64,000 nt of DNA from Gadus chalcogrammus (lineage: Eukaryota; Chordata; Actinopteri; Gadiformes; Gadidae). Both the position numbers and the translations under genes were made by a program. Within the stretch, counting starts at the first letter, position 1. Every line of letters starts with the position of its first letter. The notes under the pieces are model-generated. The model was not told the DNA's origin and made no database searches. It saw only the letters and a program-made list of their open reading frames with translations. The stretch is taken from assembly GCF_026213295.1 (NCBI RefSeq), contig NC_079413.1:16047438-16111437 (forward strand), in the 5' to 3' direction. Positions 34,162-45,000 of the stretch are shown in pieces.

Positions 34162-34685
34162 ATGTCCATGGGCCTGGAAGGGGTTGATCTCCTCTTCTAG
34201 TATAGAGAAGCTTTCCTCGTTGTAGTATGGGGATTCTAGTGGTGGGATATATGTTGCACACAGGAGGATGTTTTCTTCTGATGCGGTAAGTCCCTTGTCT
34301 ACCTCTAACCAGATGTAGAATTGCCCTGTTTTGATTTATTTAACAGAGTTGGTGAGTTCGGATTTGTACCAAATTAGAACAGTAGGGACGAGATTGTTTA
34401 TTGGCCTGTGGCATGTGCCACCGCTACCACTGACATACCATGGCATATGCTGTTCAGGAACGGTAACTGCCGTTCTGGAACGGCACATGCCGCTCTAAAG
34501 TGGTAACTGCCGTTCGGAAAAGGCACATGCCTTTCTGAAATTGCACATGCCGTTCTGAAACGGCACATGCCGTTCTGGAACGGTAACTGCCGTTCTGAAA
34601 CGGTAACTGCTGTTCAGGTGGAACGGCATATGCCGTTGTGGAAGGTTAACTGCCGTTCCCAACAATGGTATGTGACACCAGCAAG
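34162..34685. repeat. Tandem-duplication unit 2, right part
   Basis: The segment is a direct copy of 25102-25604, from ATGTCCATGGGCCTGG to GACACCAGCAAG, with scattered substitutions and one extra ~21-base palindromic unit. With 25605-25634 it makes a full second unit, split by the hAT-like block. Confidence 0.88.
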
Positions 34686-34948
34686 GCCCGCCTCCTCCGT
34701 ATAATTTCAAGACAAGTATTGCCTTAAATGTAAAGCTATATATATTTGGTCTTTATTGACACTGTATCACAACATAACGCCTTAAATAAAGGGATTTATA
34801 CGTTTCTCTCGTCCGTTCTGATATTTGCGATCTGTCTGTTGTTGCTTTCGAAATGCTTTTGAAATCAGCCGGACTTGCTCCGGTGACGATAGTTAGCCTA
34901 GCCACCTAAACAGGTCTATTTAGGTGGCTATAGAGCTATAGTCTATTG

Positions 34949-35245
34949 CTGTGTTCCAATATCCATACTATCCGTAGTCATTATATTTTGTTTGAGTACG
35001 TAAGGCGTTGCAATTAAGATCAGGTCGAAAGAAAGTGTACAGAAAGGACCCGGTTGATATACTGAACACGGTCAAACCGTGGAGTGTGGATTGATGTACA
35101 CTTTTCGTACTCTACGGCAGCCATCTTAGCTACGTAGCGGAAGAGGCGGAACCAGGCTGAGCCAACGTCGGCGCATTTTCTTTAATAGGTCCATGCATTT
35201 TCCACATAGCCTGCATTAATGGAGTCATTTTGTAGTATGAAAACT
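34949..35245. mobile_element. MITE-like repeat (GTGTTCCAATAC family), copy 1
   Basis: It starts TGTGTTCCAATATCCATACT and contains ACGGCAGCCATCTTAGCTAC, GCGGAAGAGGCGGAACCAGG and CCTGCATTAATGGAGTCATT. All of these recur in the same order at 48629-48900. No coding frame. The right end is not clearly defined in this copy. Confidence 0.65.
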
Positions 35246-35827
35246 ATACATTTTTGGAAACCTTATAGTATAAGCAATCAGAAAAACAATGTTTTCCATT
35301 TGCCTCGAGTCCTATATGGCCGCCATCTTGAATTTTACAAAATGGCTGCGTGAAAAATGTTTTCGTCAATATCTCGGCTTCTAAATAACCTAGAGCTTTT
35401 ATTTTGACAACTAAACTACCATTTTCAGGGCCGTGGAATCCAATGTTACTTGTTGCAGAAGTGTTGACACATTTGTTACAGCAGTTCTGGCAAATACTTA
35501 CTAATTTCATAGGACAAATTGGTCATTAGGCATACTAAGCACCAACCACAATTGTAGTAGGTCTATATTGTGTATGTTGAACAGGTTACTCTACCCTACA
35601 TGTAAGTGTGACAAGTTGTATATAACAATTTATTCATACATGCAATTTATTTTGAGGTAAACATAATTCATTTGAAAGGCTAATTTCAGTTTTTAGAATA
35701 TGTAATTTCATTTATGGTAGTTGTGAATTTATGTGAACACTATGCAACAAATGAGTAATACCAAGAAGAGGAATGAAGATAGGTAATTCAGTTCCTTATC
35801 TGTGTGGTTTAATGATTAGTCAATCTT
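35246..35827. other. Unannotated AT-rich spacer
   Basis: No gene, RNA or repeat family is recognised. It separates the MITE-like repeat from the degenerate gene that starts at about 35828. Confidence 0.4.
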
Positions 35828-37819
35828 TTGGTAATGCCTCGGGGTTCCAGTAGGGGGATCGCGCTCAAAAACCCACAGGTCCTGGGACTTGCTCTGACTA
35901 TTCATCACGTCACCCGTAACAAGATGCTGATGGATCTTTTCAGTGCACATGATTACTGTATTCCGTACGGCGGTACCCTGCTACTGGAAACTGCTCTGGC
36001 CAATGCCGTTGTATAAAACACCAGAGAGTTCCAAGGTCTGTATGTACCACCATTCTTGAAGAAGGGTTCCTTTGTGTTCTTCGCAATGGTTAGAAAACAG
36101 ACTTTTCAGAGGACACTGCTGACGGGAAAGGAACCATGCATGGAACGATTACTGCTGTATACCAGAAGGCAGAGTTTCCTGGAGAACAAGTTGCACCACC
36201 CTTGAAGATAGGATATGCCCAGAGTCTATCTATCACTCCATACCATGTAGATATGCTGCACTGTTACAAGCCAAAACCACAGCTTGCCAAGAGAACAGAC
36301 CCCTTTGTCACCAGCAAGGGAATCTCAGGATCCTACCAGCTGACAGAACTAGGATGGATTGTTGCTACTGCTTTATCCAGAATGGAAGCAGGGGAAGAAT
36401 CAAGCAATATTGCAGGCTGGGCAGGATACAACTCACTGTTGTCTGAAAGCAAGCCACTGACCCAGGTCGGAGCCCTACCACTACTCCCAGAGGTGGCACA
36501 CGAGTGGCCAAACCTGCTGACTGTGATCATGCAAGCAAGTCAACTGAGAAAGCTGCCTGTTGGTGAAGATCACCCCACTGTCATTTCTTTTGACATGGCG
36601 TTTTATGAGAAGGTAGTCAAACTGCTAGATGATAGACCTGACCTGAAACGCACAGTTGTCCCACGACTGGGAGTGGTACATGTTGTCATGGCTGCCCTCC
36701 GCGCTCTTGGTACCTCCATGGAGAACTCCGGCATCGATGATGCCTGGATAGAAGCTGATGTCTATGGGTCTGCACCAACAAGGCAAATCCTGAAATGTAC
36801 CCATTAGAAGCGTGCTCTTCGTGCCCACACCTATTCATATGTAGCTCTCTATGAAATGGCACTGTTGGGGTTCTTCACCGACAACCCACAACTGAAAGAG
36901 GTCTGTCTGAAGGCAACAGAGGGAGTTGAAGCTGCCTGTTCAGATGTGAGCAAACACACAAAAGTTGAGTCTGTGAAACAAGCCAATACCACCCTACTTG
37001 TGGCCTTGACCACTGCTGATGATGTCATCACAGTTTTCCAAGAATGGGAGTAACAAAGATCCAAGAATGCAATGTTTTAGGCAATGATGAACTACCTACA
37101 TCGAGTAAAAGCAATCTTGTTCTTTGTTGCTGCAACCCGGAATGCTGAGCTAGAGCTTCATCTCCAAGTCGGAGAGCAGCTGAATAAGCTCTTCTTCGCC
37201 TTTGACCGGATTAAATACAAGCGACTGTGGCCCAGATACATCACAAACATGCATGATCTGAGGACCAATAACCCGGCAACCTGGGAAGAGCTACAATCAG
37301 GCAACATTGCAGTCACGAAGAATGACATTCCCTTTGTATCCATCGGGGCGGACCATGCATGCGAGCATCTGAACAAGCTGATAAAAATTCATTCTGGACT
37401 CGTCGGTATCTCGAACAATGCCAATGCTAGACAGAGGTTCTTGTTGGTCACACCAGAACTCTCCCGTATTGCAAAACAGTTCAAGAGTCAGTTTGACTTG
37501 GAACCTGACCAAACCAGAGAGCAGAGAACTTGGGCCAAGTGCTGTCAAGAAGGTGCATGATGTTATTGACAAGATAAAGGCAGCCATACTGAAACATGGA
37601 AACCCATTTGCTGTTGAAGGTGACAAGCTGCACAATGTGATCACTCATGCCTACATCCCCGATGAGTATGTACTAAAGATCTTGAATGTGACTGGTCAAA
37701 AGCTGTATGAAGACTACATTTCAGAGCGAATTAATGGAGATGTCAGCTTATGGGCACCAGTAAAGGAGAACAACAAGATGTTCATGTCTGCAAACAAGGA
37801 CCATCATCCTATCATTTAA
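35828..37819 (+). pseudogene. Degenerate gene of an unnamed protein family
   Basis: About 640 codons of protein-like sequence run collinearly with two frameshifts (about 36090-36110 and 37505-37530) and in-frame stops at 36014, 36805, 37051 and 37078. Each stop falls inside otherwise smooth sequence. Conspicuous blocks in order: LGLALTIHHVTRNKMLMDL, LYVPPFLKKGSFVFFA, DTADGKGTMHGTITAVYQK, SGIDDAWIEADVYGS, AILFFVAATRNAELELHLQV, FAFDRIKYKRLWPRYI, PFVSIGADHACEHLNKLIKI, GISNNANARQRFLL and GNPFAVEGDKLHNVIT. From memory, similar architecture occurs in large families of uncharacterised proteins in fish and cnidarians, but I cannot assign a function or a named domain. No intron is needed. A satellite array begins 70 bases after its end. 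Confidence 0.7.
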
Positions 37820-37886
37820 CACTGTTCCAGTGTCATAAACCTTTCTATACAGACATGATCCAGTGGTATCATGGCATATAAGCCAA

Positions 37887-38235
37887 CCGTTTTTCCGCTG
37901 GCAAGCCAATTATGTTAATCGGTAGTTCCATTTCCTACTGGAACCACCGTTTTTCCGCTGGCATGCCACTCATGTAAAATGGTATTACCAGTTTATACTG
38001 GCACATACCGTTTTTCCGCTGGCATGCCACTCATGTAAAACGGTAATTACCATTTCGTACTGGCTCCTACCGTTTTTCCACTGGCATGCCACTCATGTAA
38101 AATGGTAATTACCAGTTTATACTGGCACCTACCGTTTTCCCACTGGCATGCCACTCATGTAAAATGGTGATTACCATTTCGTACTGGCTCCTACCGTTTT
38201 TCCACTGGCATGCCACACCTTTCCTGTGGTATTTG
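37887..38235. repeat. 61-bp satellite-like array, 6 copies with dimeric alternation
   Basis: The core CCGTTTTTCCGCTGGCATGC recurs at 37887, 37947, 38008, 38070, 38132 and 38193, a period of 60-62. The linker alternates between TTACCAGTTTATACTGGCAC and TTACCATTTCGTACTGGCTC, so copies 3/5 and 4/6 form a 122-bp higher-order pair. CCAGTTTATACTGG is itself palindromic. Confidence 0.92.
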
Positions 38236-39332
38236 CCCGTTCATACACGCATGCCACTCATGATTCACAGTTACATAATCATTCTTATAACAAAATATAT
38301 ACACATTTCTGTTTGGCATACATGATGGAAACATAAATTAACAATGTCAAGTAAAATAAGCAAGAAACAATTGAATAAAGAAGAGTGTAAATGTGGTACA
38401 CTCAAAAACAGACCACTATTTCAAGTTTGGATTTTGAAAGAGTAAATGTAAAAAGTATATATAAAACCAGTGATCATTAATTTATATTTTTAGAGTACTT
38501 ATTTATCGCTAATTATTACGGTCTAATATTGTTGTGGGGATCGGGAGTAAATATTTGTTGTGAGACAAAGCGTCCAGAATTCTATGTTTGAGGGGCACTT
38601 CCGGTTCCTGGCCAGAAGGATTTCGGAAAATGAGAACAAAGCTTCATTGCTTCATTCCTGTGCTGACATCTACCTGTTTTTCAGGTTTGTACACGGTGAG
38701 AATCACACATATTACTATCTTCATGAATCGGAACATATTATAAACAGGTTGATAAACTTTGGGTATAGTTTTAAGTCTGTAATGTCGAGTTATGAACTTT
38801 TGAAAAGTCCTTTGTTTGTTTTGCGCCAAACGGCTTTTGTGGAAAATAGCAGTTGGTCGTTCACAGAGAATATTATTGTGGCAACAAACACATCGTAGAG
38901 CATGATCAAGTTTACTTTGGCCCTGAACACCTGACATAGATGTTTAAGAATATATCTCATGTGATTAAGAGATTGATGACGTTATGATAGGATATTTTAT
39001 AGAGTATAAGAAAAGTGACCTATCAACCATTGTAGTTCAGGCAGTGGTTTAACGTAAATTCCCTAAGTGTTGTCTATTGTCCTAAATGGGAGAACAGTCT
39101 TTTAAATGACAAGTGTTATTGTGATGTAAAGTATATTTAGGTTTGACATTTTATTTATTATATAGGAACAAAACTGTATTAAATTGCACTATGTGAGATA
39201 GCTTTAAAAAAAACAGCCAATAAGCTGAAAACAGGCACTTCAACTTTAGCTTAGGTGAGTGTTTTTTTATATGAATTGTGATAAGAGTTGTGTATTTATT
39301 GTAATGTGAATCAAGAGTAGAGCGGAACGAGA
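38236..39332. other. Unannotated AT-rich spacer
   Basis: A 112-codon open stretch at 38560-38898 has no recognisable similarity and composition like its surroundings. I do not call it a gene. The segment precedes the 5' end of the ISL2EU-like element. Confidence 0.4.
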
Positions 39333-39439
39333 TAATTGACCCTTCGCTAAGCCACGCCCAAAAACCGCCCTAGGCCAATCGTAGTTTAGCAACGGTAACT
39401 AAGCGCGGAGGACCTGACAAACTTTTGGGCTAAGTGAAG

Positions 39440-42134
39440 ATGCCGAAGCACTGTGCCTATGGGTTGTGCAAAACGGACAGCCGATACCCAAAGAGTTTGG
39501 AGGGTGGTGTTGTTTTTTTTCCATTCCCGAAACCCAAAACTCAATACGAGAAATGCTGTGAGTGGATCAAAAAGTGTGGGAGGCCCCAATCGCAGATGAA
39601 TGTCTCGACGATAACCAAGAACACTTACATTTGCTCCAAGGTAAGAACAAGCTAAAGTTATCAAGTTATCAAGTGAGCTAAATCATCTCAGTATTGCTTG
39701 AATATAATTACGGTCCTTTGTTCACAATGCATATATTTTAACGTAAAAAGAGACTATAAGATACTGTTGAATGTATTTTGGCACTTTGTTAAGTGTCCAA
39801 CATGAGGACAAGCTAATGTATTCAGGTGACCAGACAGTCCCCGTTTTTCGCTTACAAAGATTAAAACATTACACTGTTTTGCAGGTGTTTACATGTCTGA
39901 ACTGATAATGTCCCCGGATTTTATCTCAGAAATATGGTCACCTCATAATGTAATTAAGCTAGCGGATAGTTAACTCATCTCAGTATTGCTTGCAAATGAT
40001 TACGGTTCTTTGTTTAGAATGCGTACATTTTAACGTAAAATGAAATGATAAGAGACAAGATGCATCCTCGCTTTGACATACTGTTCAATATATTTTAGCA
40101 TTTTGTTAATGGACAGCCGACACACGACTTCCCCAATCCCATTGCTGCTCTCCCGGGGTCAGTTCGTACGCGGGAGCATCAGGGGGGTTGCCGGAGGTCT
40201 CCACGGAAAAGGTACGCGAACTTACAGGTTCACTAGTCACTTATGAGACGCTCTCACATCTGTTTAAAACTATGTTCTTTATTAGGTAGTGAAATTATTA
40301 CACAATACAGCATGCATACTTCATATGAAATGTATTTATTAATTATTGAAAGAAAATGATCATAACCTCAAGAAAACAACTGTGTAATCAAGTAACTAAA
40401 CTAAACCTGTGTTCAACTGATTGTTTACAGAATCAGGTGTGACCAGCCGGAAACGAACACCTCATTCTCCACCGAGGACACATCACTACAGTGTGACTTG
40501 ACCAACAACAGCGGTAAATTTAAATGGGGAGGAAGAAACTAAAGAAAAACAAATCTAGATTGTTTTTAATGTTACACCACTTTTCCACATCAAAATGTAT
40601 CCTCTGTAAATGGTAGTCCTCCTCACACATCACAAAAAAGTCACACCAAGGCATGCCTGTAAGTCCCAGCTGCCCTATTATCTGATAGTAGTAGGCGTGG
40701 GTCTCCTTTAACCTTTGACTACCATCTGACTGTTTTTGGAGATAGGGACAGTCTTGGCAGCTGCTCTTTGATGGACATTTTATTTCAAGAAGGCCAAAGC
40801 TTGTACCATCTTTGACCCTCCTATCTGGGGGGGATGTGCCGAGGTGTGGAGCATTGGGATTAACCACAAAGCCGACAGGGGAAACTAGATTGCCTGTTAT
40901 TACTGTATACTTCTGCGCTGCCTCGGGCTCAAGTTCTACCCCTCGCCTCATTGCCTTGGTCTGCTTACCTGAGGTGGCCTTGAGCCTAACAGCCAAAGCA
41001 CCGAAGTCGGCCCTCCTAGAACAAATACACTTAAATACACTTGATGTGAGTCGTGGAGCCCTTGCAAGATGCCAGGTTTTATTTGCATCTTGTTGTCTGG
41101 TCTCTCTTTCTAGGGCTGCAGACTGGGATAGTGTGATTGCTAAGACATCTAGACTACACATGTCTTTCTCAGACAGCACAAAACAATAATTTGAGGGCTG
41201 TGCTGGCAGAGGGAAATCTGGGAAGTTATATGAAGTAGATGAAGTAGATGATGGTCCTGGAGGGTCAATGAGAGGAAGCTGTAAAACATAAGAAAATAAT
41301 AAACATTAATCATTTCTCTTTATTTTTGTCATTAACAGAAGATCTCGACAACCAAGAGGAACTGAGGCTGCAACCAAGCCGTGAAGCCAACCAAGAGGAA
41401 TTGAGAACTCTTCAGGATGCATTAACTGCACAAAAGCAGGAGATAATTAGTCTGAGGGTTAAGCTTGAGGCAAAGGACAGGGAACTCCACCTTCAGAAGT
41501 GCACAGACTTAAACCCTGAGATATTGAACATAAGCCATGTGCCTGATTATTTCAAATACTGCACAGGTTTTACCTATGACCAGTTTATGTCTTGTGTAAT
41601 TTGTTTTCCATTCCAACTGACCGAGATGCACCACAAACACACATTCCACTGACATATAAAAAGATTGATAATGAGATCTCAAAACTTACGCTGCGCAGTC
41701 AATTGTTACTGACACTGATGAAATTTAGACAAAATTGGGACCACAAAGATTGGGCATTCCGCTTCAAGATTTGTTTACAAAGTGTCAGCACTTTGATAAA
41801 CTCCTGGGTGGACTATATGTTTGAAATTCTAAGGAAATTGTCTGTTTGGCCACACAGGGACGTTATTTCAGAGAATATGCCAGCTAAATTTAAGGAACAA
41901 TTTCCGAACACCTTTGCCATTCTAGATGGCACAGAACTTAAAATTGAGAAACCTAGTTCACTAGTGTTGCAGAGTCAGACTTACTCCACCTACAAGTCTA
42001 CAAACACCCTTAAGTCTCTGGTGGCATGTGATCCACGAGGTGCCCTCATTTATGTGTCTGCCCTCTTCACTGGATCCATTTCAGACAAGGAAATATTCAA
42101 TAGGAGCAACAAATACATTAAGGAAGAACTATAA
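39440..42134 (+). pseudogene. THAP-DDE transposase, four exons, frameshifted and truncated
   Basis: Exon 1 (39440-39640) encodes MPKHCAYGLC, VVFFPFPKP and TYICSK, then a GTAAGA donor. Exon 2 (40099-40211) opens HFVNGQPTHDFPNP, which completes the C-x-x-H of a THAP zinc finger. Exon 3 (40431-40513) and exon 4 (from 41339) join in phase. Exon 4 has a coiled coil (QEELRTLQDALTAQKQEI), then after a frameshift at about 41595 the DDE_Tnp_4-type core: LLLTLMKFRQNWDHKDWAFR, FAILDGTELKIEKP (first Asp) and GSISDKEIF (second Asp). The final catalytic Glu region is missing. The splice sites match GT/AG at every junction. Confidence 0.85.
40520..41278 (-). CDS. YqaJ/lambda-exonuclease-like nuclease, last exon, antisense in transposase intron 3
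   Basis: The exon is open from a splice acceptor (GTTTTACAG, 41279-41287) to a TAA at 40520, about 252 codons, with no internal stop. It carries the PD-(D/E)XK features of YqaJ/lambda exonuclease: APRLTSSVFKCI, MRRGVELEPEAAQKY, FGLLEIKCPSKS (the E-x-K catalytic pair with an upstream acidic residue) and YYYQIIGQLGLTGMPWCDFF. In phages such enzymes resect 5' strands; a role in repair of transposon gaps is only inference. It lies wholly within intron 3 of the opposite-strand transposase. Upstream exons must lie beyond 41287 and were not located. Confidence 0.82.
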   Translation of the reverse strand, partial: LPLIDPPGPSSTSSTSYNFPDFPLPAQPSNYCFVLSEKDMCSLDVLAITLSQSAALERETRQQDANKTWHLARAPRLTSSVFKCICSRRADFGALAVRLKATSGKQTKAMRRGVELEPEAAQKYTVITGNLVSPVGFVVNPNAPHLGTSPPDRRVKDGTSFGLLEIKCPSKSSCQDCPYLQKQSDGSQRLKETHAYYYQIIGQLGLTGMPWCDFFVMCEEDYHLQRIHFDVEKWCNIKNNLDLFFFSFFLPI

Positions 42135-43302
42135 ATGCATATCCAGGGCTGTTCGCTTATTTTTTTTAAGTGGTAGCATTGGTGCCAGCAAGCACAAAAA
42201 TTCAGTAGCATAAAAATAAAATTTGTAGCACACAGTGTGATCGAAAACTTGCATAACCTTAACCCTTGCATTTCACTCTAATTACCTTTGAGCATGTCAT
42301 CTTTGTCTCATTTGAGATTCACAATTAATATTATATCCTTGTGTGCAGTAATAATTGTAGAAAAAATGAATAGGAATAGGGCTGCACTTATTTAGACAAG
42401 AGCCTAACCTGCCAATAGCAACATTTGTTGATTCAGAATTGTTTCCCCACATTGAACAATAATATTCATATCTATATCTGCATATTGTTTTATCTATACA
42501 CATAATTATTATAATAATGATAAACATTTCCTTTTAATTAAAACCAAACTTTTTACATTGAACACAGCCTATTCAATTAATTAGTATACATATTTCTACA
42601 ACTTAGGATAAATTAAATAGGTTGTTGTGAATGTTTTTGGAGTAGTTCTTCCATGGCTTATTTCAAAATGTGTCTAAAGGCGACTGTTGACTGCTCTCAG
42701 CTCTCTGCAGCTGAAGGACAAGATGTGTCCAGCCAAAGTGGCGGGTGGACTCAATAACTTAAGACTACTTTACCCAGTTTGGCGAGTGTTAATTTTGAGC
42801 CCTCTAAGCAGTGTTGTGCATCACTTAAGTAAATCTGTGCCATCGGATATTGAAAATAAAAACCCATTGAATTCTAAGCAATGAATATATATGCATTGAA
42901 ATAACGTAACTCAAAATAAAATGTTTTTATTATTGGATATTTTGAATAATTATGAGCTATTGCATGTATAAACTCACACATGCATAATCCCATTCACAAA
43001 TATATACAAGTTTTAACAATACTTGCTACACTTTTGTAGTTGAAGTTATTTATTTAGTTTAATTGATTATTTGTTTTTTCTTGGAGTGCTATTTTTTTTA
43101 CTACTGCCGCCTGAAATCTTCAATATATACGTTATGAAACAGCATAAACAATGTACATGGGGTGAGTAGTGGTGTAAAATAACGTGATTCATATTAAAAA
43201 GGGAGACTTCGATCGTATACTGCTGTTTATTCTAGCCGAGCGGAAGAGCACGCACTTCTTCACTCCACGTTATCTCGTATAACCAAACGACAGAGGGAGG
43301 CG
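42135..43302. other. Unannotated AT-rich spacer
   Basis: I recognise no gene or element. Composition is strongly AT-rich. The 3' part of the ISL2EU-like element should have been here but has been replaced or deleted. Confidence 0.4.
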
Positions 43303-43922
43303 CTGTCACACTAAATTTGTACCGGCTGCCAAATTTGTACCAGGCGCGTCATCCATACGTAATCCACTCCAAATCTGCCTGGCAACAGATGATCGCTTTG
43401 TCCGTTGCCTGGCAACGGACGATCGCGTCGAATGACGTGAAAGGTTCACGAACATTCACGAACCTTCTATCTAGCGATCCGTTATCTGTATTGTCCTACT
43501 TCGTCCCTGACCTGCTTTAAACACTCAGTTTACTTGCTAAATTTGATTAAACAATTAAATACAATACAAATATAAAGTAAAAACAAGTGTTATCTAGATC
43601 CGTTTTCTGTACTATGTTATTTCGTCTTTGGCAACATGAGCGCGAATGTTTTTTGAAACCCACTTTAAACACTCAGTTTACTAGCTAAATTTGATCAAAC
43701 AATTAAATACAATACAAATATAAAGTAAAAACAAGTGTTATCAAGCGATCCGTTAACTGTATTATGTTATTTCGTCTCTGGCAACATGATCGCGAATGTT
43801 TTTTGAAACCTGCCCGGCAACGGACGACGCGATCATCTGCTGACAGGCAGGTTTGGAATGGATTACGTATGGATGACGTGCCCGGTACAAATTTGGCAGC
43901 CGGTACAAATTTAGTGTGACAG
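43303..43922. mobile_element. Foldback element with ~90-bp inverted ends
   Basis: The left end CTGTCACACTAAATTTGTAC continues with CGGCTGCCAAATTTGTACC and a TCATCCATACGTAATCCA block. The right end (about 43835-43922) is its reverse complement. The interior is mostly a ~165-base direct repeat (about 43490-43645 and 43650-43815) sharing ACACTCAGTTTACT and AAATACAATACAAATATAAA. The interior also repeats short GGCAACGGACGA motifs. No coding capacity; class unknown. Confidence 0.75.
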
Positions 43923-44492
43923 TGCCACCTAGTGGCGCTACATATTATAAACCTGACTGTTACAACTGTACCCCTGAAATCTTCAATAAAGACGTTATAA
44001 ACCAGCATCAAAATATGCCCGTTGACTTGCGTTAGCCTAGCTAGCCTAGTCTCCAATGATAAAGAACACCAATGCTAACTTGGGAATCAGGCCCTATGTC
44101 CAAAATTCCGAACTACCCTAATTTTTCAATTCGACGTCCTTCTTATGTACAAGTGTCCGTTAGTATTGTCCATTGCTGAATCTTACAGAAACAACCCATA
44201 CTAATGGCATATATATATAGAAAAATGTACTCACCGAAGCACTATTACTGCTGCTGTTGCCGTTGGACATGGCTAAATCTGTTCTATTTCATGTAGGCTA
44301 CGCCGTCTAGGCTTCACCTTATGGGCTTGTCCCGGTGGCGGTTTGAAAATTTCAAACTATGCACAAATCAGCGTGGGCACCGCCCACATTTCCCACGGTA
44401 TCGTGTCTATATAACGCGGTGTATACCGTCGCTCATCCTCCCTTTTCTTTCAGCACTAGTGCTTATCAGCGGAAAACCGAGAATACATTAAG

Positions 44493-45000
44493 ATGACTTC
44501 GACAAAACGGATCCCCCAAGCCGGTGGCAGCGGCTCGGGCGAGGCCTTGGACAAACGGCCCTCTTCAGGGCCACCTGAGAGCGCTCCTGGAGCTAGGTCC
44601 TTTTCAGGACCCCTATGCGCCTCCTGTCCCGGGTGACGGGCACTTGGCGTGCCTTCGGTGCCTCTGCGCCGACCACGCCGCAGCTGCTATGGCGGCCCCC
44701 GTCTCCTGTGTCGCCTGCCGGGAGCTGCCTGAAGAGGGGATCCTCTCCAGGCATCTCTTCTTTTCCCCTTCGGTGGACCTCGCTGAGGCCCTCGACCTGT
44801 TCAGGGCCGGGGCCCCTGACCTGGTGAAGGTTGCCATCACTGTCGTTCCCCCCCACGAGTCTCACCTAGGGTTTTATTCCCGCTACTTCCTGGTTTCCAA
44901 GAAGTCAAGGGAAAAGAGACCTATTCTGGATCTTCGCGTGTTCAACAGATTCGTTGCCGCGAGGAAATTCGGAATGCTCACTGGTGGGAGGAGCCCGTGA
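44493..45000 (+). pseudogene. DIRS leader and gag start fused to a misplaced RT fragment
   Basis: The ATG at 44493 (MTSTKRIPQAGGSGSG) runs ~47 codons before a stop. In an overlapping frame (to 44998) cysteine-rich gag-like text (CLRCLCADH, VSCVACRELP) is followed abruptly by VVPPHESHLGFYSRYFLVSK, which is RT sequence normally ~950 bases further on. The copy at 45778-45932 is ~95% the same. The junction indicates an internal deletion or tandem arrangement of two DIRS copies. Confidence 0.65.

Larger units (their letters stand above)
39333..42134 (+). mobile_element. ISL2EU-like DNA transposon, 3'-truncated
   Basis: The unit combines a spliced THAP-headed DDE transposase on the plus strand with a YqaJ-type nuclease exon on the minus strand. 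From memory, this two-gene content characterises ISL2EU (IS4EU), a group near PIF/Harbinger. A likely 5' end near 39333 starts GACCCTTCGCTAAGCCACGC. The inverted partner is not seen downstream: the transposase frame breaks off in AT-rich sequence at about 42100, so the 3' end is lost. Confidence 0.75.

Noticed and set aside
37887..38235. CRISPR-like array with ~20-bp cores and ~40-bp spacers
   Set aside because: The apparent spacers are themselves repeated in two alternating types; it is a satellite-like array.
38560..38898. 112-codon open frame as a small host gene
   Set aside because: No recognisable motif, AT-rich composition like its surroundings, and no supporting splice or promoter signal.
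40812..41189. Plus-strand frame opposite the YqaJ exon
   Set aside because: It is antisense to the motif-bearing nuclease frame and lies in the transposase intron.
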